DNA of 12,503 nt from JAJPHY01 sp040754475 (GTDB lineage: Bacteria > Actinomycetota > UBA4738 > HRBIN12). Position 1 is the first letter of the stretch. The number at the start of each line of letters is the position of its first letter. The notes beneath the pieces were generated by a model. The model did no database searches. It had not been told where the DNA came from and saw only the letters and a program-made list of their open reading frames with translations. The stretch is from contig JBFMCN010000100.1 in assembly GCA_040754475.1 (NCBI GenBank), positions 1-12,503 of the forward strand. Direction: 5' to 3'. Shown here piece after piece: positions 5,585-12,503 of the stretch. A program made the position numbers and the translations under genes.

Positions 5585-7167
5585 TGCGGGAGCTCGACGC
5601 AGTCGTCGTGGGCGGCGGACACAACGGTCTCGTGACGGCCGCCTACCTCGCGAGGGCCGGCCGCCGGGTGTTGGTGCTGGAGCGCCGAGCGAAGGTCGGC
5701 GGGATCCTCGAGACGGTGGAGATGGCACCTGGAGTGAGGGCACCCGGGATCGCGCACACGGTAGGGCGTCTTCGGAGGTCGGTGATCGACGATCTGGAAC
5801 TCCTCCGGCACGGGCTCGTGCTGATCGACTCGCCGGTCCGCGTGTTCGCGCCACAGCCCGACGGCTCGGCCCTCACGCTATGGGCCGACGCCTCGAGGAC
5901 TGCCGAAGAGCTCCGCGCGCGCTCGCGACACGACGGCGGCGCCTACCCGGTCTTCGATCGAAAGGTCCGGAGCCTGGCGAGCTTCGTCGCCTACCTGAAC
6001 GCGGCCACGCCCCCAGACGTGAAGACGCCCAAGTTCGCCGACCTGGTTGCAGGGCTTCGCACGGGCAGGGCATTCAGGGACCTGGGGACCAAGGCATCGC
6101 GGGAGGTCACGCGGATCCTGCCCATGGCGATCGCCGACGTCGTGGACGAGGTCTTCGAGGACCCCGCCGTACGCGGTGCGATCGCCTCTCGCGCGGTCTC
6201 CTGCGCCGCCATGGGGCCGTTGTCGGCGGGCACGGCTGCGACGTTCCTGTCGGACTCGGCGGGCAACGACGGCGGCGCGCCGGGGCAGTCGGTCATCGCT
6301 CGTGGCGGTCCTGGCGGGCTGGCCGAGGCGCTCGGGTCTGCGGCAAGGAGCTTCGGCGCCGAGATTCGTACCGGCGCCGAAGTCGCGCGGATCCTGACGC
6401 GAGATCATCGCGCGGTCGGAGTCGCGCTCACGGGCGGCGAGGAGATCCACGCCTCGGTGATCGTCGCGAACGCCGACCCCAAGCGCACGCTGACGACGCT
6501 CGTCGATCCAGTCGTGCTTGGACCGCACCTGATGTGGCGAGCCGGCAACATCCGCGCGCCTGGCGTCGTCTCGAAGGTGAACCTCGCCCTCTCGGCCCTT
6601 CCGAAGTTCCCCGGCGGCGACGAGGAGCGGCTCAAGGGCCGGATCGTGATCGCGCCTTCGATCGATTACTTGGAAAGGGCGTTCGACGCGTCCAAGTACG
6701 GCCGCATCAGCAGCGAGCCCTTCCTCGAGGTCACGATCCCGACGCTGTCCGATCCGGCCCTCGCCCCCGAGGGTCGGCACGTGATGAGCGTGATCGTTCA
6801 GTACACGCCCTTCGAGCTGCGGGACGGGGACTGGGGGAGCGAGCGTGATTCCGTTGGCGACCTGGTCGTCGGGACGCTGGAGCAGTACGCGCCCGGCTTC
6901 GGCGAGCTTGTCACGGCCCGGCAGGTGACGACGCCCGTCGACCTCGAGCGCGAGTACGGGCTCTCAGGCGGCCATCCTCTCCACGCCGAGCCCGGCCTGG
7001 ACTGCTGGTTTGCCTGGCGTCCGCTTCTCGGGCACGCGAACTACCGCTTCGGGATCGAGGGGCTCTACCTGTGCGGCTCGGGAGCGCACCCCGGGGGCGG
7101 CATCACCGGCGCACCGGGGGCGAACGCCGCCCGCGAGATCCTCGCCGATCTCGGGAAGGGCAACTGA
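5584..7167 (+). CDS. FAD-dependent oxidoreductase, phytoene dehydrogenase-like (PYROXD2-type), copy 2
   Basis: A 527-residue paralog of the preceding gene. It shares VVVGGGHNGL (7-16), VLVLERR, KVNLALSALPKF and a SPSIDYLERAF.ASKYGR segment, and ends with the FAD motif LYLCGSGAHPGGGITGAPG (494-512). The middle of the protein (roughly 90-230), which in this family forms the substrate-binding part, differs strongly between the copies, so they probably act on different substrates or form a two-subunit enzyme (inference). The ATG at 5584 overlaps the TGA of copy 1 by one base. The open frame extends far upstream, but that part is the out-of-frame shadow of copy 1. The catalytic reaction is unknown; the FAD-binding assignment is secure. 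Confidence 0.9.
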   Translation: MRELDAVVVGGGHNGLVTAAYLARAGRRVLVLERRAKVGGILETVEMAPGVRAPGIAHTVGRLRRSVIDDLELLRHGLVLIDSPVRVFAPQPDGSALTLWADASRTAEELRARSRHDGGAYPVFDRKVRSLASFVAYLNAATPPDVKTPKFADLVAGLRTGRAFRDLGTKASREVTRILPMAIADVVDEVFEDPAVRGAIASRAVSCAAMGPLSAGTAATFLSDSAGNDGGAPGQSVIARGGPGGLAEALGSAARSFGAEIRTGAEVARILTRDHRAVGVALTGGEEIHASVIVANADPKRTLTTLVDPVVLGPHLMWRAGNIRAPGVVSKVNLALSALPKFPGGDEERLKGRIVIAPSIDYLERAFDASKYGRISSEPFLEVTIPTLSDPALAPEGRHVMSVIVQYTPFELRDGDWGSERDSVGDLVVGTLEQYAPGFGELVTARQVTTPVDLEREYGLSGGHPLHAEPGLDCWFAWRPLLGHANYRFGIEGLYLCGSGAHPGGGITGAPGANAAREILADLGKGN

Positions 7168-7183
7168 ACGCTCGATCCGGTGG

Positions 7184-7203
7184 GAGCCGCGGAGACCCGG
7201 CTC
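7184..7203. terminator. Short GC hairpin between the oxidoreductase pair and the MoxR operon
   Basis: GAGCCG (7184-7189) and CGGCTC (7198-7203) form a perfect 6-bp stem with an 8-base loop, 16 bases after the stop of the second oxidoreductase gene. No T-tract follows. It may weakly terminate or attenuate transcription between the two plus-strand gene groups; chance occurrence is possible. Confidence 0.28.
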
Positions 7204-7225
7204 AAGAGGCGCCTGGGCTGGGTCG

Positions 7226-8212
7226 ATGAAGCTCGGGGGGATGCTCACCGAGTCCGATCTCGCTCAGACCTCAGCGGCGCTTCGCCGCGTGGTGGACAAC
7301 GTCGAGCGTGTGATCGCCGGCGGACGCCGGGCCGTGGAGGCGGCCGTCGTCTGCCTGTTCGCCGAGGGCAACCTGCTGCTCGAGGGCGTTCCCGGTGTGG
7401 GGAAGACGATGCTCGCCCGGGCCATCGCGGCTTCCATCGACGGCACGTTCAGCCGCGTCCAGGCCACCCCCGACCTGCTTCCTTCGGACCTGACCGGGAT
7501 CTCCGTCTACGATCAGGAGACCAAGGGGTTCCGGTTCGTTCCAGGACCGATCTTTGCCAACGTCGTCCTCGTCGATGAGATCAACCGAACGACGCCGCGC
7601 ACGCAATCGGCGCTGCTCGAGCCAATGGAGGAGCGGCAGGTCACCGTCGAGAACGTCACACACCGGCTCCCGGAGCCGTACCTGTTGATCGCCACGCAGA
7701 ACCCAATCGAGCAGCACGGCACCTACCCGCTTCCGGAGGGTCAGCTCGACCGGTTCACGATGGCCGTGCAGGTCGGCTACCCGGAGCACGAAGCCGCCAA
7801 GGACGTCGTGTGGCGTCAGATGCTCCACCATCCCATCGAGGACCTGCTGCCGGTCCTCGCCGCGGAGGAGGTCACACGGCACCGGCAGGGCGTGCGGGCC
7901 GTCCACGTCGCCCCGCTGGTCGTGGACTACGTCGTGGCCGTCGTGCAGGCGACCCGTGGCCATCCCGAGATCGTGCTCGGGGCGTCGCCGCGTTCGATGC
8001 TCGCGCTCACGAGGACCGCTCAGGCGAAGGCCGTTGCCGAGGGGCGCACATACGTCCTGCCCGACGACGTGAAGGCGCTTGCCCCTGCAGTGCTCGGGCA
8101 CCGGCTCATCCTCAGATCCTTCGACGCCGCCGGGAGCGCACGCGGAGTCGAGCTCGTGCGCTCGATCCTGGAGCAGGTTCCGGTTCCCCTCGGGGCGACA
8201 GGGCGAGGCTAG
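7226..8212 (+). CDS. MoxR-family AAA+ ATPase
   Basis: A 328-residue AAA+ ATPase. Visible motifs are Walker A GVPGVGKT (54-61), Walker B VVLVDEIN (113-120), sensor 1 ATQNP (156-160), LPEGQLDRF (169-177) and sensor 2 GASPRS (252-257), with the helical lid behind them. MoxR proteins act as chaperone-like ATPases, usually encoded with DUF58 and von Willebrand-type proteins, and remodel or activate partner complexes. Length and motifs match a complete family member. Starts are uncertain: ATG 7226 has no good ribosome site, and ATG 7241 lies directly behind a G-run; the conserved fold begins after both. DUF58 begins three bases after the TAG stop, so the two are surely co-transcribed. The gene probably leads an envelope-related operon. 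Confidence 0.93.
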   Translation: MKLGGMLTESDLAQTSAALRRVVDNVERVIAGGRRAVEAAVVCLFAEGNLLLEGVPGVGKTMLARAIAASIDGTFSRVQATPDLLPSDLTGISVYDQETKGFRFVPGPIFANVVLVDEINRTTPRTQSALLEPMEERQVTVENVTHRLPEPYLLIATQNPIEQHGTYPLPEGQLDRFTMAVQVGYPEHEAAKDVVWRQMLHHPIEDLLPVLAAEEVTRHRQGVRAVHVAPLVVDYVVAVVQATRGHPEIVLGASPRSMLALTRTAQAKAVAEGRTYVLPDDVKALAPAVLGHRLILRSFDAAGSARGVELVRSILEQVPVPLGATGRG

Positions 8213-8215
8213 GTC

Positions 8216-9442
8216 ATGCTGAGGCCTCGCCGTCGGGCTGCGGGGCTCGCGTTCGGCGCAATCCTGCTGTTCGTTGTCGGTACGAGCGTCCAGGCCGGAT
8301 GGCTGCTCGTCCTGTCGTCGGTGCTGCTCGGGGCCTGCGTCGCCGGCGCGCTCCTGCCCATCCGTATCGTGCGCAAGATCGACGTCGAACGGCGGGCGCC
8401 GCCCCGAGTGTCGCAGGGCGACGAAGTAGCCGTGGATCTGATCGCCGTGAACTGCGGGCGGGGGATCAAGCTCGGTCTCGAGGTCGAGGACAGGCACGTT
8501 GCGGCCGTCCGGGTCGCCATCCCCGCGCTCGGTCCCGGGGAACGCGTCGTGATTGGGACAGCGCGACGCGCCGCCAGGCGCGGCCGCAACGAGTCGACAT
8601 CCGTAACGGTCCGCTCGGCTGCGCCCTTCGGGGTGGCGGAGCGGCAACGGACGGTCGTGGTCCCAGGCACGACCCTTGTCCACCCGAAGGTGGTCCGACT
8701 GGGTCCGCTGCCGATGATCGACGCGCTTCCCACCCATGAGCACGCGATCCATACCGCTCCCCGGCGCGGTACCGGCCCCGAGTACCTGAGCATCCGCGAG
8801 TACCGGACCGGGGACAGCATGCGCCACGTCCACTGGCCGTCGACTGCCCGCCACGACGCGCTGATGGTCAGGGAGTTCGAACAGGAGCGGACCAGACGGC
8901 TTGCGATCGTCGTCGACACCTCGGCCGACGCGGGAGAGGAGGATACCCCGCTCGATTCCTGCTGCTCGGTGGCAGCGTCCGTGGCCTTCGCGGCGCTCGG
9001 GCGCGGTCGGGGTGTCCGCCTGCTTGCCGCGCGGGGGGGCCGGCTCGAAGTGCTCGCACGGGCTGAGCCTCCGCGCATCCTCGAGTGGCTCGCGGAGCTA
9101 CGGCCCTTCGGCGGCCTGGCGCTCGCCGACGTCCTGCGGGAGCTCGGGCCGCACCTGCGCGGCGTCGAGACGCTCCTCGTCGTTCTTCCGACGTGGCGGG
9201 CGAACGCGACCGGAGGGTTCGTCGACGCAGTGTCGGCCCTGTGCGGCAACCTGCCGAGAGTGACCCTCGTGCTGGTCGATGCAGAGAGCTTCGAACCCGA
9301 CCGCCGCGCCCCGGCTCTCGGGTCCGAGGAGGTGGATCGGCTCGAGCTCGCGGCGAACGAACGAGGAGCGAGCGTCTACCGGCTCCGCGCCGGGGAGGAC
9401 CTGGCCTCATGTCTGTCGAAGCCCTACGTGCGCGCCGACTGA
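8216..9442 (+). CDS. DUF58 domain membrane protein
   Basis: A 408-residue protein. Two hydrophobic helices lie near the N-terminus (about 9-25 and 29-47) after a basic start. A beta-rich region (60-150) is followed by the DUF58 signature YRTGDSMRHVHWPSTARHD (196-214) and MVREFEQE (217-224). A von Willebrand-A-like strand follows with VVDTSAD (232-238), in which the second Ser of the usual DxSxS metal site is replaced by Asp. DUF58 proteins are regular partners of MoxR ATPases; their molecular role is not well defined. The ATG at 8216 follows GCGAGG (8203-8208). The end overlaps the transglutaminase gene by 34 bases, so the operon is translationally coupled. Confidence 0.92.
   Translation: MLRPRRRAAGLAFGAILLFVVGTSVQAGWLLVLSSVLLGACVAGALLPIRIVRKIDVERRAPPRVSQGDEVAVDLIAVNCGRGIKLGLEVEDRHVAAVRVAIPALGPGERVVIGTARRAARRGRNESTSVTVRSAAPFGVAERQRTVVVPGTTLVHPKVVRLGPLPMIDALPTHEHAIHTAPRRGTGPEYLSIREYRTGDSMRHVHWPSTARHDALMVREFEQERTRRLAIVVDTSADAGEEDTPLDSCCSVAASVAFAALGRGRGVRLLAARGGRLEVLARAEPPRILEWLAELRPFGGLALADVLRELGPHLRGVETLLVVLPTWRANATGGFVDAVSALCGNLPRVTLVLVDAESFEPDRRAPALGSEEVDRLELAANERGASVYRLRAGEDLASCLSKPYVRAD
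9392..9399 (+). promoter_or_regulatory. Ribosome binding site of the transglutaminase gene
   Basis: GGGGAGGA lies inside the DUF58 coding region, nine bases before the ATG at 9409. It supports this internal start against the much longer open frame that begins at 9085. Confidence 0.55.
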
Positions 9443-11601
9443 GACGGCCCAAGGAGCCGCCGGAGGATTCGATCCGGCTGCGTGCCGTGGTCGGCGCCAT
9501 GGTGATGGTGGCGGTCGCGGCCGTCGTCGCGCAGGGAGCAGCGGACGGCTTCACCGCGACGGCCGTGCTCGTGCTCGTGCCCACGGGCTACGTGTTCTCC
9601 TACGTGCAGCGTCAGAAGGCAAACGTCACGACCAAGGTCGTGCTCGCCGTCGGCTTGGTCGTCGCGTTCGGGGCGTTCCTCCAGAACGTTCGGTTCGTGC
9701 AGAGCACGGACCAGGCCAGGATCCCACTCGCCTCCCTGTTCCTGTGGGTGCAGGTGCTGCACTCGTTCGACGTGCCACGCCGGCGCGACCTCGCGTTCTC
9801 GGTCGTCTCGAGCCTGATCCTCATGGCGGAGGCCGGTGCCCTCTCGCTCGGTACCGGATTCCTGCTGTTCCTCATCCCCTGGGTCGGGCTCGCCGGGCTG
9901 TGGCTCTTCCTGACTCAGCGGCCGGCGACGACCAAGATGGCCGAGCCCGCGTTCGTACGACACGGCACGCCTGGCGGCACGAGGGCACTCGCAGCCGGGC
10001 GCTCGGCGCTCGCGACGATGACCGCGTTCGTCACGGCTGTGACCGCGGTCTTCATGCTGACCCCGAGGCTCCCGGGCGCCTTCGTCCGACTGCCCCCGTT
10101 CGCCATCCGGGCGGCAATCGCCGTGCCCGCGTTCGACGGCTCGGTGGTGAATCCGGGACTGCCGGCCGCCCGCGCGGACGGCGTGATCGACTTCTCGCCG
10201 GTCGCGTATCCGGGCTTCGGGTCACGCGTCGACCTCCGCGCACGCGGTCGTCTGTCCGATCGGGTCGTGATGAGGGTTCGGTCGTCCCAGGCCGCGCTGT
10301 GGCGTGGGCAGGTCTACGACACGTTCGACGGCACGACGTGGACCGAGTCGCGGCCGGACATGGTCAGGATCGGGCAGGGGTTGGCGCGCAGCTTCGAGAT
10401 GCCGGCCCCGGCAGGCGGGCTCCCGGCCGAGACCAGGCGAATCGTGACCACGTTCTACGTCGAGGCGCAGGGCCCCAACGTCGTGTTCGCGGCGTACGCA
10501 CCCGAGGAGGTGTTCTTCCCAGCGGCCCAGCTCTCCGTCGACCAATCCTCGTCGATCCGTTCGCCGATCCTGCTGGATGCTGGGCTCGTCTACAGCGTGA
10601 TCTCGGAAGTCCCTGTCGCATCGCCCGACCTCCTGCGCGCTTCGTCGTCGTGGTCAGACTCGGAGCTCGCCGTCTACACGCAGCTCCCCTCCGATCTCCC
10701 GGAACGCGACATCCGGCTGGCGAGGCGGATCACCGCGGGCGCGAGCACGACCTACGACCGCGTCATGGCCGTCCAGCAGTGGTTGCAGCGCAACACGACC
10801 TACAACCTGGACATCCCCCGAGACCCGCCCGGTGTGGCTGCGGTCGACGAGTTCCTCTTCGTGAGGCGCCAGGGCTTCTGCGAGCACATCGCCAGTGGGA
10901 TGGCGGTGCTGCTCCGGGCCGTCGGCGTCCCCACGCGGTTCGTCACGGGCTACGGGCCGGGTGAGCGCAACCTGCTGACCGGGTACTTCGAGGTCCGTGA
11001 GGCGGATGCGCATGCTTGGATCGAGGTGCTCTACCCGGGCGTCGGTTGGATCCCCTACGACCCGACGTTCGGCGTTCCGCCTGCCGCACCCGGCTTGGGG
11101 GGCCGCTTCATCGTGCCGGAGGTCCTGCGCGCCATCGGGCGATTCGCTGCAAACGTCGTGCCCGAGCCCGTGAAGCGGCTTGCGCGGGTAGTCGCGTCGG
11201 CCTTCGTGTGGTCCGCGCGGAACATCTTCGCAGCGTGGCCCATCGCCGGGGGAGCACTTCTGGCCCTCGTCCTCTCGGGTCTTCTCCTCAAGAGACGCCG
11301 GCTTGCCCGAGGTCACGGTCCGCCGCTTCGAGGCACGGCGAAGGCGTTCGCCGATCTAGGCCGCACCATGACCAGCCGAGGTCACGCGAGGAGGCCGCAG
11401 CAGACTCCGGGGGAGTACCTGCGCTCGCTGCGGCCGTTCCTGCCCGAGGAAGACCGGGCGGACGCCGAGGTGGTCGTGCGTTCCTTCGAGCAGGATCGAT
11501 TCTCCGGCGAGCGGTTGTCCGAGGAGGACGTCGATGCCGCCCTGGCGGCGGCCCACCGCCTCGTCGGCCGGACGCGATCCATGACTCGGGCGCGTGCTTG
11601 A
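9409..11601 (+). CDS. TgpA-type membrane transglutaminase-like protein
   Basis: A 730-residue membrane protein with the usual three-part TgpA layout. The N-terminal part has several hydrophobic helices (about 24-42, 49-66, 76-92, 127-147, 150-168 and 201-217). A large non-membrane part follows, with the transglutaminase core: Cys491 in QGFCEHIASG, His535 in DAHAWIEV and Asp551 in WIPYDPTFG complete the catalytic triad. After another membrane helix (608-628), the tail (645-722) contains TPGEYLRSL and SEEDVDAAL, matching the DUF4129 domain that closes this family. The enzyme core should face outside the membrane and may cross-link or cleave envelope proteins; the substrate is unknown. It overlaps DUF58 by 34 bases and completes the conserved MoxR-DUF58-transglutaminase set. 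All catalytic residues appear intact. Confidence 0.93.
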   Translation: MSVEALRARRLRRPKEPPEDSIRLRAVVGAMVMVAVAAVVAQGAADGFTATAVLVLVPTGYVFSYVQRQKANVTTKVVLAVGLVVAFGAFLQNVRFVQSTDQARIPLASLFLWVQVLHSFDVPRRRDLAFSVVSSLILMAEAGALSLGTGFLLFLIPWVGLAGLWLFLTQRPATTKMAEPAFVRHGTPGGTRALAAGRSALATMTAFVTAVTAVFMLTPRLPGAFVRLPPFAIRAAIAVPAFDGSVVNPGLPAARADGVIDFSPVAYPGFGSRVDLRARGRLSDRVVMRVRSSQAALWRGQVYDTFDGTTWTESRPDMVRIGQGLARSFEMPAPAGGLPAETRRIVTTFYVEAQGPNVVFAAYAPEEVFFPAAQLSVDQSSSIRSPILLDAGLVYSVISEVPVASPDLLRASSSWSDSELAVYTQLPSDLPERDIRLARRITAGASTTYDRVMAVQQWLQRNTTYNLDIPRDPPGVAAVDEFLFVRRQGFCEHIASGMAVLLRAVGVPTRFVTGYGPGERNLLTGYFEVREADAHAWIEVLYPGVGWIPYDPTFGVPPAAPGLGGRFIVPEVLRAIGRFAANVVPEPVKRLARVVASAFVWSARNIFAAWPIAGGALLALVLSGLLLKRRRLARGHGPPLRGTAKAFADLGRTMTSRGHARRPQQTPGEYLRSLRPFLPEEDRADAEVVVRSFEQDRFSGERLSEEDVDAALAAAHRLVGRTRSMTRARA

Positions 11602-11612
11602 TCGATCCTGGA

Positions 11613-11634
11613 TGGCCCTCGGGTCGGCGGGCCA
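11613..11634. terminator. Weak hairpin after the transglutaminase gene
   Basis: TGGCCC (11613-11618) and GGGCCA (11629-11634) make a perfect 6-bp stem with a 10-base loop, starting 12 bases after the stop codon. There is no T-tract. The position between an operon end and a gene that seems to have its own promoter fits a terminator, but the stem is short. Confidence 0.3.
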
Positions 11635-11675
11635 CGGGTGTCGGGCGTGCGCAGCCGCGCCGCGCGAACGGTGGT

Positions 11676-11681
11676 TACCAT
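11676..11681 (+). promoter_or_regulatory. Possible -10 element of the GNAT-like gene
   Basis: TACCAT matches the TAnnnT pattern of actinobacterial -10 boxes. No clear -35 is seen. Transcription starting near 11688 would leave a leader of about 46 bases to the TTG at 11734, and would place the alternative upstream GTG starts outside the transcript. Confidence 0.35.
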
Positions 11682-11720
11682 CGCAGACGATGAGGCCGCA
11701 CGTCACGAAGCTCGGGTGCC

Positions 11721-11727
11721 AAGGGGG
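11721..11727 (+). promoter_or_regulatory. Ribosome binding site of the GNAT-like gene
   Basis: AAGGGGG, six bases before the TTG at 11734. It is the best ribosome site in the region and favours the TTG start; the GTG at 11638 has none that is convincing. Confidence 0.45.
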
Positions 11728-11733
11728 TGGCCG

Positions 11734-12486
11734 TTGACGTGCCGCGTGCTTCCCTTCACGGAGCGCCCGGACCTCGATGACCGCTGGGAAGAGACCGTCC
11801 GTCCCGTGTGGCCCGAGTTCCTCCTGCACGACGCGACCATGAACGCGTACTGGGACCGCATCTACGAAGGTTCGCTCGCCGAGTTCCAGTTCTACGTCTA
11901 CGACGAGGAGGCCGACCGGGTCCTCGGCGTGGGCAACTGCGTGCCGTTCGCATGGGACGGAGACCCACAGATGTTGCCGAACGGGATCGACGAGGTAGTC
12001 CCGCTCGCCATCGAGCAGTCCGAACGCGGCATCCCGCCGACGGCGATCTCCGCGCTGCAGGCTGTCGTGACGCTCGGCAACCAGGGGAAGGGCCTATCGC
12101 GCTTGATCGTCCGCACGATGCGCGATCACGCCGTGCGACTCGGCCTGCGAGACCTGGTGGCGCCGGTTCGTCCCACGTGGAAGCACCGGTATCCGCTCGT
12201 CCCGATGGAGCGCTACGTCACGTGGTTGCGCGACGACGGCCTTCCCTTTGACCCTTGGCTACGCGTGCACGCTCGCCTCGGCGCGGAGTTCGTCGGCGTG
12301 TGCGAGCGTTCGATGACGGTCACAGGGACCGTCGCCGACTGGGAGACGTGGACCGGCATGGCGTTCCCGGACAGCGGGCCATACGTGGTCCCTGGGGCCC
12401 TCGTCCCCATTGTCATCGACCACGAACACGACGAGGGACGCTATGTCGAGCCGAACGTCTGGATGCGCCACCGCCTGGGCGGCTGA
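11734..12486 (+). CDS. GNAT-like N-acetyltransferase family protein with long C-terminal extension
   Basis: A 250-residue protein from the TTG start. Residues 48-70 (EFQFYVYDEEADRVLGVGN) and LQAVVTLGNQGKGLSRLIV (108-126) match the GNAT fold; NQGKG fits the acetyl-CoA pyrophosphate loop (Q/RxxGxG/A type). The second half carries a distinctive block: APVRPTWKHRYPLVPMERY (143-161), GLPFDPWLRVHARLGA (169-184), WETWTGMAFPDSGPYVVPG (203-221) and EPNVWMRH (239-246). I recall this pattern from bacterial proteins annotated only as acetyltransferase, with no known substrate. The frame could start earlier at GTG 11638, giving 282 residues, but those extra residues look unconserved and the promoter and ribosome-site positions favour 11734. 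It is probably a separate transcription unit from the transglutaminase operon. The family call is moderately sure, the function unknown. Confidence 0.75.
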   Translation: MTCRVLPFTERPDLDDRWEETVRPVWPEFLLHDATMNAYWDRIYEGSLAEFQFYVYDEEADRVLGVGNCVPFAWDGDPQMLPNGIDEVVPLAIEQSERGIPPTAISALQAVVTLGNQGKGLSRLIVRTMRDHAVRLGLRDLVAPVRPTWKHRYPLVPMERYVTWLRDDGLPFDPWLRVHARLGAEFVGVCERSMTVTGTVADWETWTGMAFPDSGPYVVPGALVPIVIDHEHDEGRYVEPNVWMRHRLGG

Positions 12487-12503
12487 CGCCCCTGACCTCC
12501 TAT

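Noticed and set aside
4484..5854. Long minus-strand open frame opposite the first FAD oxidoreductase
   Set aside because: No recognisable motif, Arg/Pro-rich, and antisense to a clear flavoprotein gene.
3971..7167. Carotenoid desaturases (CrtI-type)
   Set aside because: The proteins belong to the broader phytoene-dehydrogenase-like family, but no crtB, crtE or other carotenoid genes are present and the GcvT-like neighbour points elsewhere.
7271..8854. Long minus-strand open frame opposite MoxR and DUF58
   Set aside because: His/Asp/Arg-rich shadow composition, no motif, and both sense-strand genes are certain.
1..12503. CRISPR arrays, insertion sequences, tRNA or phage attachment sites
   Set aside because: No regularly spaced direct repeats, transposase-like protein, terminal inverted repeats or tRNA-like cloverleaf were seen.

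Overview
The window is a gene-dense, very GC-rich stretch of bacterial chromosome. Third codon positions are strongly G/C, four of the nine genes start with GTG, and the -10-like hexamers are of the TAGCAT/TACCAT type. Together with the gene families present, this suggests an Actinomycetota-like lineage, probably uncultured. That placement is an inference; no rRNA or other marker gene is present. The first ~56 bases are a G-run followed by a C-run and look like an assembly or sequencing artefact at a contig end. Nine protein-coding genes are supported. No tRNA, rRNA, CRISPR array, insertion sequence or attachment site was seen, and no gap between genes exceeds about 120 bases.

Left block, minus strand (about 109-3857), read from right to left: a stand-alone GcvT/DmdA-type folate-dependent aminomethyltransferase-like protein; a membrane-anchored alkaline-phosphatase-superfamily hydrolase whose fold blocks appear permuted; and, two bases after its stop codon, a small class I SAM-dependent methyltransferase.

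Centre block, plus strand (3971-7167): two tandem paralogous FAD oxidoreductases of the phytoene-dehydrogenase-like/PYROXD2 family, overlapping by one base. They diverge from the GcvT-like gene across a 113-base intergenic region with back-to-back -10-like hexamers. The divergent pairing of a folate-type demethylase with two flavin oxidoreductases could be a small C1/oxidative demethylation module; the substrate cannot be read from the sequence.

Right block, plus strand (7226-11601): a tightly packed MoxR AAA+ ATPase, DUF58 protein and TgpA-type membrane transglutaminase operon, a widespread but poorly understood cell-envelope module. All three proteins have recognisable signature motifs and the transglutaminase has an intact Cys-His-Asp triad. 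A weak hairpin follows, then a separate gene for a GNAT-like acetyltransferase (11734-12486), which appears to have its own promoter and a TTG start.

The most interesting points are the apparent permutation in the phosphatase, the GcvT plus paired-oxidoreductase arrangement, and the conserved C-terminal extension of the GNAT-like protein. Nothing here is clearly a wholly new system.
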